Positions 57,055 to 64,000 of a stretch of 64,000 bases of DNA are shown here, in pieces (position 1 is the stretch's first letter; the number at the start of each line of letters is the position of its first letter). This stretch comes from Prostheceraeus crozeri (lineage: Eukaryota > Platyhelminthes > Polycladida > Euryleptidae). The DNA lies in the NCBI GenBank assembly GCA_907163375.1, contig CAJQUW010009024.1, positions 67,001-131,000 on the forward strand, in the 5' to 3' direction. The position numbers and the translations under genes are program-made. The notes beneath the pieces are model-generated. The model ran no database searches and was not told the origin of the DNA. It saw nothing but the letters and a program-made list of their open reading frames with translations.

Positions 57055-57437
57055 GTGTCAAGTTGTTGGTTTATATGGAAGGCAACTTCATTGTCAACAC
57101 GACGAACACCCACGTGGAGAATGTTAACGGCAAGGAAGTGACAGTAAAAGACATTAACTTGGTGCCCGGAATGTATTCCTTCATCGTTGTTGGCGACAAA
57201 CTCTCCATGATTTTCACGGGAAAGCGTATCCACAGGATCAGGCAGCTGCGAGGAGAGGTGAAAGGGAAAGAAGTCACCCAGGTGATGGTTGGGAATGTAG
57301 ATAAGTATTGCGACTCCGACGGGAATGAATACTCACGGTCTGAAGCAACACCGTCTTGGAAATCGAGTAGCTTCTTTAGTTCTTTTGACACCTTGATAGC
57401 TGGAGGGCAGAAGAGGACGATCATGTTGATATCTTAA
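57055..57437 (+). CDS. 3'-terminal coding exon of an unrecognised host gene
   Basis: After a strong acceptor the frame (phase 1) runs VKLLVYMEGNFIVNTTNTHV, then ENVNGKEVTVKDINLVPGMY, SFIVVGDKLSMIFTGKR, a basic stretch RIHRIRQLRGEVKGKEV, then VMVGNVDKYCDSDGNEYSRS, and ends RTIMLIS with TAA at 57435. The alternating hydrophobic pattern suggests a beta-rich domain. The G(K)EVT motif occurs twice, near VNGKEVTV and VKGKEVTQ, hinting at an internal repeat. NTT is a possible N-glycosylation site. Codon use is less AT-rich than the surroundings, supporting real coding. A polyadenylation signal follows at 57473. I do not recognise the family. Confidence 0.65.
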
Positions 57438-57472
57438 AATCCAGCAAAAATGGTCCTCTTTTCTGTCCACTC

Positions 57473-57478
57473 AATAAA
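57473..57478 (+). terminator. AATAAA polyadenylation signal
   Basis: 36 bases after the stop of the terminal exon, a typical short 3' UTR. Confidence 0.7.
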
Positions 57479-57744
57479 AATTCTTGAAAATTTAATTTCT
57501 TTTGTCTTTTCTTCGTATTTGGTTCTTGCAAGATGCATTGTGTGTGTTAAACCACAATTTAATTGCTATTTGGAGATCTGTAGCCGAGGTCCTGATATGA
57601 GGGCGCCGATACGTTGATGTGATGTTCAAAAGTTAGTGTACATCGTGCACATTTTTATTAACTTTTTTACACCAATAGTCTGCTGAGGACATGTACTCAC
57701 AATTTAATATCTCGCAGTGTTCATGATGAATTCAGTAGGCTTAC

Positions 57745-58680
57745 AATCTAGACCTAGGGTTCAATGTAAGTACACGATTCTAACAAAACTGTTTCCAGCC
57801 ATCACAACAACAGTAATATGTCATTATTGGACATATCATCAGGACAAAGTTACAATAAAGATAAAACCATCAATTAAATACATTAATTGAGAACTTGTCA
57901 AAGCTAAAAGAACTCTTGGTAATTACGTCTAAAGCCACAGAAATTGAATACATGCTAAAGGCAATACAATAGGAACTGATTTGCTTTTACAGTTGCATAC
58001 GTACGTCTAAAACTGCGGAATTCAATGTCAAATGCTAAAACAATAAAATTGAAACTGAAGACTCGTGTTCGTTCATCAAGGTTGAACTACTGATTTGCTT
58101 CATGAAACTTTCAGCAGTGCGCGTATACTTTGAGCTAAAAACTATTTGGAGAATGTCATAGCTATCTTTATGAACGTATTTGGCAATTTCAGTATCTTTA
58201 GGTCTACCTTCTAAGTGTCCACGAATTCTGGTGATAAAGTGTCTTGGAGTCTCACCAATACATCAATTGTCACATTGCCAACATTTTAATCTGCTTACAA
58301 GACTAAAGGCGAGACTCATAGACACTCTATCTTTGTTTGGAACCAATTTGCTCGTTTTGAAAGTATCGAAAACGACAGATAACTTGCAAGTGTCAGGCAA
58401 AAAGCAATTGATCGAGTGAACAGTCGAGAGTTTGCTTGTCTTTTTCTTTGATATACGGTAATCGCCAATAAATGTGATCACGGCCAAGCCATTATCATTT
58501 TGACTATTAATAGGTCCGGAATTCAGAATTTTGTCTCTAATATTCTCGATGACTTTAGCATGAAAACCATTGTTAATAAACATAGGCACGATTTTACGTG
58601 GTACGTCCAATAAGTTTCTGGACAAATGTAGACAAAATGCAAATATTTCAATTCTGACATGATGGATCATTAATATGGTA
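57745..58680 (-). pseudogene. Penelope-like element 3' part: linker, GIY-YIG and 3' tail
   Basis: Minus strand, 58670 to about 58060. The post-RT linker reads VPRKIVPMFINNGFHAKVIE, ITFIGDYRISKKKTSKL, then CKLSVVFDTFKTSKLVPNKD and LVSRLKCWQCDN. A stop codon falls where the GIY-YIG Tyr is expected, and the frame continues CIGETPRHFITRIRGHLEGR, then EIAKYVHKDSYDILQIVF, ending in a Met/Lys/Ser-rich tail. The nuclease Arg and His are present. Beyond it, cctgatgatatgtcc at about 57843 and ggaaacagttttgttag at about 57790 resemble the two conserved halves of a hammerhead ribozyme. The reverse transcriptase is missing. Confidence 0.75.
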
Positions 58681-59037
58681 TATATAGGCTAAGAGGCTAT
58701 GCAAATATAAAAAATGTCCAGTTTTTATTAGTCTGCTGAACCATTTTAAAAAACATAAAAAATTTTGAATATTGATGAACTGAAAACAAAAAAATGTTAT
58801 GTCGCTAGATAAAAATTGCAGGTCTTCAGAAGTTCATTTTTCAAACCAATTTCCCTATCTTCGAACACATTTCAACTTCCTGCCACCTGAGGTCGTTAAA
58901 ATTTCGGACTCTTCTAAACGAAATTTACTCAGAATTTCGCGAACCGCTTTCTCTAGATCAGAGTTTTATCCAAATGACTGTCCGTCCACTCTAATGCTTT
59001 CCTGTGAGTCCTGAGTTAGACAACTGGGAGAACTGCT
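58681..59037. other. No gene seen
   Basis: Non-coding DNA between the Penelope-like copy and the piggyBac relic. Confidence 0.4.
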
Positions 59038-60410
59038 AACCCTCGCATTACCAAGAGTGATTTTAAAAATCACCTTGTTGGAATTTTCTATGTAAAACTT
59101 GTATATAGTGACGCAGCCGGAAGACCTTTCAGGACTTCGAGTTTATATATGTCCCGCATCTGCTGAACTAGTATAGTCAGAATCAGTGGTTGTTTAACCT
59201 ACAAATAAAAGTTTTTTTCTCCAAAATGTCAAAATTTGCGTGTTACATGCGCGCATTACTAAACATGATTTTTAAAATCACCTTTCATACATTTCGCAGA
59301 GGCTTTTACCACGAAAACGGAGGACAATGGGCAATATGAACATTAGGCACTGAAACAACTGAAATCGAGCGCACTTGTGGATTGTGCTGTGCTGCCAACA
59401 TAACAAAGTGATAATAATATAACGGTATGGAGCGCAAGGCCAATCAATTATTGTGAGTTGCCCTCATCCGTTCTGCTGCGATGCGACACGCTAGTTAGCG
59501 TTTTCACACATTCAACCATAGCAGGCAGACCGAGTCGGCAAGCTTGAGAACATGCAATTCGTCGCTTACTAAATGACGACAGTACTGATGATGAAGAATC
59601 AGACAATGGAAGTGCTTCTGAAAGCTCTGAAAGCCCTGAGGATGAAAACACGAAACTTCTTCATAGCCTATCGTCTGAAGCTGAAACTACGGAAGACTCT
59701 GACGAGGATGATGTTAGCAGCAATCTCGTGGATAAAAACAGCCATCTCTAGGGCACTCAACGTCCGGAAGCTAATAGAAGAAGAGGAGCGGAAGATATTG
59801 TGAGAAATCGAGCTGGACCAGCTTCTTCTGCCACAAAGAAACTAAGCTTGAAACATGGAGCGTATTCCTTCCAGATGAGATTGTGAGATACAGCCAGAAA
59901 AAAGCTGACCTACTAGACATACCGGTTCGCTTGGATATTGATCAACTACGTGCATACACTGGTATTTTATATTTTCGAGGTGCACACCGTGACCAAAAAA
60001 TGCCAATAACTGAATTATGGAGTGAACATGACCGCGACTTTACACTTGTGCTATGTTGAGAAATCTTTTTTGATTTGGAATAAAGTTCTTCGCTTCGAAA
60101 GATATCAGACTGATACTTATTGTGCCTTTCGAGAAATATGGAGCGTGTTCAATGACCGTCTTCCTTCATTCTTTGTAGTAAGTCATTCACTCGTTGTCGA
60201 TGAACAGCTTGTCAAATCTCGCTGCCGATCTCTCCATCGAACACACAATCCTGCGAAAGCAGGAAAGTATGGGGAAATGATCAGATGGGCAGCAGGCGTA
60301 AAGTTCAGATACTTTTACCGGGAGTCCTTTTGTCAAGAGACCTATTGATTCTGACGCAGCTGCAGCTCACAGAGAGCAGAACAAAGTCAACAACCTCGCG
60401 AACTACCTTG
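59038..60410 (+). pseudogene. piggyBac transposon relic
   Basis: The left side may start at taaccctcgcattacc (59038), with a hairpin gtgattttaaaaatcac repeated in altered form near 59268. From 59570 a frame gives an acidic N-terminus (DDSTDDEESDNGSASESSES, EDSDEDD). From about 59840 another gives FLPDEIVRYSQKKADLLD, LRAYTGILYFRGAHR and MPITELWS, the conserved piggyBac block. From 60052 a third gives LRFERYQTD, FREIWSVFNDRLPSF and LVVDEQLVKSRCR, with the first catalytic Asp in VDEQL, then PAKAGKYGEMIRWAAGVKF. The C-terminal half with the remaining catalytic residues is missing, cut off by the LINE at 60410. At least two frameshifts are present. Confidence 0.75.
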
Positions 60411-61672
60411 TTTGAATAATAATAAATAACTCTTTATTGATCATGCGAAAGCGGTGTGACATGCATATAACAAATGTGATTTCTCTTCAAATCAAGTAAA
60501 CGACGCAAATTTCACAAAAGAATTTCTGTACAGAGCACTCGAGCGTTTCAGAGGTAACAGCACTCATTTATATCTAACAATGCGTGTATTGTCTCTATTT
60601 ACAAAAAAATGGGAGAGAGGGTGATTATTTACATTGGATGCAATTCTTAAAATCAACATTTTTCAAATTTTGTTTAGCGACACTCTCAAATCTTTTTCCT
60701 CGATACAAGTCCATTAAGACCAACGTTTGGCAATGCTGTGTAACTGTGCAGATTTCTGAAAATGTTTACGATTTATGTCACAAATGATTGGTCAGCAATA
60801 TGCCAGGTGGTAAAAGACAAGTCACATGAACGACTGCTACACAATCTGACCATCGACGCGAGCTGAAAAAACGCTTTTCACACAAGACATAGCAACGCAG
60901 CATCTACGATAAAGGAGGGAGAAATGCTGATCCCATAGTAGATCAGATGAGAAAATTGCACCAAGAATTTTGACGTGATCAACAGCATCAACGACAGCAC
61001 CGTTTATCCGGACAACATCACTGGAAGAATGCTTAATTTTACGTGAGACATGCACACATTTAGTTTTTTCTACATTAATATTTAAACGTTTGCTCACAGA
61101 CCACTCACAAAAATCATCGACAGCTTTCTGAAAGTGTGATATATCATTGGACAGGTAAATTAGGGTGATATCATCAGCGTTGGCGACAATCCTACTGTTT
61201 TCTAAGGTTGGGAGATCATTTAGGAACAAAATGAAGAGAATGGGACCGAGGATGAAGCCTTGGGGCACGCCACTGTTGATGTTGCGCCAAAGAGTGGAGA
61301 CAGTATTCGTGGAAACACGCTGAAAGCGGGAAGACAGGAAACTTTGTATTAAGCAAATAGCTAGCGGCGAACAACCAAGGTCAACTTTTTAGAACGTCCA
61401 ACAGTATGCGATGGCTTAGGGAATCAAAGGCTTTCTGATAGTCTACGGCTAGAAGTGAAGCAGTGTTTTTCGGGGAAGCTTTTATTTGCTCAAGAAGGGA
61501 GACGGATAGAGAGGAGAGCATTGGTACAACCACCAAACCCGTTGCGAGCGAACCCGAACTGGCGAGAATCAATTTCTTTCTTCAAGGAAGGACTAGTAGG
61601 ACTAGTAAGACAAGTAGAAAGGACTGTTCAATACAAAAAAGCTGGGATAGTGTTTTTCTGTAGTTGGTAGGG
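60410..61672 (-). mobile_element. 5'-truncated LINE (non-LTR retrotransposon)
   Basis: Minus strand. The 3' end at about 60412-60450 is a caataaagagttatttatta-type tail with ATT repeats, as in CR1/RTE-like LINEs. The body carries a reverse transcriptase, and the left neighbour is the piggyBac relic, into which this copy seems to have inserted. Confidence 0.7.
60837..61672 (-). pseudogene. LINE reverse transcriptase, broken
   Basis: Conserved RT blocks appear in order on the minus strand. SRQFGFARNGFGGCTNALLS (near 61580) and LLEQIKASPKNTASLLAVDY, QKAFDSLSHRILLDVLKS (61495-61381) form blocks 2-3, with the AVDYQKAFD catalytic Asp. Then GVPQGFILGPILFILFLNDL (about 61275-61210) and NADDITLI, where the YADD box has Asn for Tyr. 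Then FCEWSVSKRLNINVEKTKCV and VKILGAIFSSDLLWDQHF. Two or more frame changes and a substituted catalytic box show a dead copy. It resembles jockey/CR1-type LINEs. Confidence 0.75.
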
Positions 61673-61823
61673 TATCTAGTGAATAGACATTATCAAAAGC
61701 TTTCAACGTAGCTTCATCTGCATTACGCTGTACTTTAGCTTTAATATCGTCAGCATTCAACCAACTCAATAACGATTATAGTGAAGAATCACGTCACGAT
61801 ACTTAGTTATTTCAATATTTGAA

Positions 61824-62470
61824 TCAAAAACTGTCGTCTGTGTTGTAAAAGCCAAAGACATTCATATAGTTAACATAGCTGCGCAAAAATTGATAAGAAG
61901 ACAAGTCTGGTCTACAGGGCGGTCCAGGATGACTGACACCATTTATACGTAAAGCAATTTCACTCAAGCTGTTGTGTTTGAAGTTGAAAGGATTCTTCTT
62001 GATATTGCCATTGAATTCATCATTTTCAACCATTGCTACCATTAGGAGTTTTGGTGCTTCTGATGGAAATAAACCATCTTTCATAAAACTCTTTTGATCT
62101 TTAGGAATAGTAAATGTGAGAAGCTTTGTATGTTGAATGGGATAAATAGCATTGCTACGGTTAAGACCCTCAGCATGTCCTCTAATTACACTTGGATTAG
62201 CTACCACTCGACGAATGTATAGCGTAAGATCTTCCACATGGATTTTAAAATTGACAACTTTAGCATATGCATTTGACAAAAATTCAGGCTTGTTCAATGT
62301 AAGTTTGACTCGCATGCTGGTATTACAGAGTAAAAATTTTGACTGTCTGAAGAAGTCAAGATTTAGTGAAACATATAGCTGACATACTTCACTATCTTTA
62401 ATCAAAGCAGATCGCTTTACAAAACCAGTGTTTGTCTCACTATCAAATTGTGTTGCTTGATCTCTAGTTT
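61824..62470 (-). mobile_element. Polinton (Maverick) fossil: capsid protein fragment
   Basis: A minus-strand frame of about 200 residues matches the family often annotated as F54H12.2-like, carried by Polinton/Maverick elements and probably their major (double jelly-roll) capsid protein. Recognisable stretches are VCQLYVSLNLDFFRQSKFLL, LTLYIRRVVANPSV, NAIYPIQHTKLLTFTIP, NDEFNGNIKKNPFNFKH and ALRINGVSHPGPP. It is a broken fossil: only one central part of one gene is left, with a few breaks at its edges, and no polymerase, integrase, protease or terminal repeats in the window. Moderate decay suggests an old but not ancient insertion. It adjoins the LINE. Confidence 0.7.
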
Positions 62471-64000
62471 AGAGAAGCATCTCGCAGCTGAACAAGTAAA
62501 AACTGACTGACATAACAAATATTTCATTACATTTTCCGATCCTTGCGCATAGTCAAGATAAAGTTTTGCATAGATTTCTACATTTATTATATCTGAAAAA
62601 TTGGGTGCTAGATCTTCTTGTAATGTTTTGGAGAGCAGATTAATCGCACGTCGTCAGTGTATTGCATCTGGAGATCATCTTTCCTCTCCCTTTACTTTTA
62701 GGGAGATAGTATGCTATCTCTGTCAATACTAGTTTACTCTTGTCTAACCGGGTTTGATCATGTTACAAAAGATAACTTATCTACCCACCAGCGCAACACT
62801 ATAAGGTCAGCCGATCAGCACGTTTGAGACAACGCATATTCCTATTTTATAAAAAGGAAACATTTTGGACATCACAATTTCGAACAAACGTAACCACTGT
62901 CCGCATGTACTTTTCGTGTCGTATGAATGACGACTGGTTTCCTTGGATGCTTGCAGAAATGCAAATCAAGTAGGCCTGTTTAGGCATCTGGTAGGTTGGG
63001 AATTGTAGCTAAGATGATAAGGAGTAGTAGGATGTTGTACAAGTGAATAAATCATAGGTACAAAATCATAACCTATAGCCATACCTACGTATCCCCGTAT
63101 GATAGCAAAATTCATTTCTTTCGACATTTTGAGTCTCAGCATTTCATGAATTCACGCGTCTTCTTGCATCGATATAAATGCTGTCAGTATTTTTTGGAGA
63201 GACTACTTCAGAGAAAATTGCTATGGAGAAAACTATATTAGAAAAAAAATATTTATAGTCTTATATACACACGGATATTATAAAAAAATATTGTGTTCTA
63301 ATGAACGCTATGCGACATTTCACCATGTTAGAAGGAAATTGTCACGAAACCCCATGATTTCTGGGCAACTACTTTAGTGAGCAAACTTTTAAATGCCGCC
63401 ATATTTCAGCAAGTTTTCAATTGTAGGCCTCATGGATGGTACAAACAATCGTTAACATTGGCTTAACTCAACTTCTATAGGAATTGTAATTTTCTTTGTC
63501 CTATCGAGTTCATACAATTCGTAAATTTGCTGACGCATGGGTGACTGTTCGGTGGTGCCAACTGTTGTATGTAGTCGAAATATGAAATGTTCGACTACAT
63601 ACAGCGCCAAGGTATATTCGAATTCTATAGGACAGGTTTACAGTTGATTTCAAGCGCAGTTTGATAATGTCTTCTGATATCCCACACATCATATAAAAAA
63701 ATCAAAACTATATTTTTATGATGTTCCAAGCTATTTCAATATGGAGTGTCTGACACAACGTCTCAGACACCCCAAACGTAAACTAAGTGGCCTTCATTTT
63801 GACGTAATCCAACCGATAATGCATGTTCGTGCATTTCACGGATATATCATTTATAGCAATTCCACTTGAACTATAAGTTGCCTGTATGGGTATGAGACAT
63901 ATATATGTAAGCGAGGAAGTCAAAAAAGACACATTTCCAAATCTGCGACAAAGATGTTTCGTGACAGCAATCAATTAACTTTTGAATTCTTCTTAGATAT
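62471..64000. other. No gene seen
   Basis: AT-rich DNA. A short palindrome gagatagtatgctatctc lies at about 62703, and a 16-base inverted pair (tgtatgtagtcgaa with ttcgactacata) at 63565-63602 forms a hairpin. The 60-codon frames have no motifs. Confidence 0.45.
63565..63602. repeat. Short hairpin (tgtatgtagtcgaa / ttcgactacata)
   Basis: Near-perfect stem of about 14 bp with a loop of about 10 bases in non-coding DNA. Confidence 0.55.

Overview
The window looks like nuclear DNA from a marine-type invertebrate animal. It is AT-rich, has GT-AG introns and AATAAA polyadenylation signals, and carries a very mixed load of decayed transposons: Penelope-like, LINE, tRNA-SINE, P, piggyBac, Tc1/mariner, hAT, Harbinger-type and Polinton relics. 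I cannot place the species. There are no bacterial-style operons, rRNA genes, tRNA genes or CRISPR arrays.

Region by region. 1-2942: a Tc1/mariner (IS630-like) transposase gene cut in two by an inverted-dimer Penelope-like element with a 14-bp target duplication. 3100-5141: a decayed P-type transposase on the minus strand, split by a hAT-type element with an 8-bp duplication. 5843-18464: mostly non-coding, with several small DNA transposons recognisable by their terminal inverted repeats (TIRs). 18995-20944: the one clear host gene, a type II membrane glycosyltransferase of the DXD sugar-binding (GT32-like) family, whose coding region lies in one exon. 21939-36000: hAT, Tc1, TA-flanked and foldback elements, a 5'-truncated Penelope-like copy with a 17-bp duplication, and a tRNA-derived SINE. 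Short possible host exons lie near 33.5 kb (minus) and 36.56 kb (plus). 39233-49543: a 10.3-kb satellite array of about 40 units of about 262 bp, each with a G-run, showing nested higher-order duplication. 50-56 kb: low-complexity AT-rich and pyrimidine-rich DNA. 57055-57478: the 3'-terminal exon of an unrecognised host gene. 57745-64000: a graveyard of Penelope-like, piggyBac, LINE and Polinton capsid fossils.

The host content is small: one convincing enzyme gene, one convincing terminal exon and a few weak exon candidates. Most long open frames in the satellite are by-products of the repeat. The most unusual items are the G-tract satellite with multi-unit duplications, the inverted-dimer Penelope element whose two arms share one frame break, the nested insertions with exact target duplications, and a possible 20.5-kb intron that would span the whole satellite.
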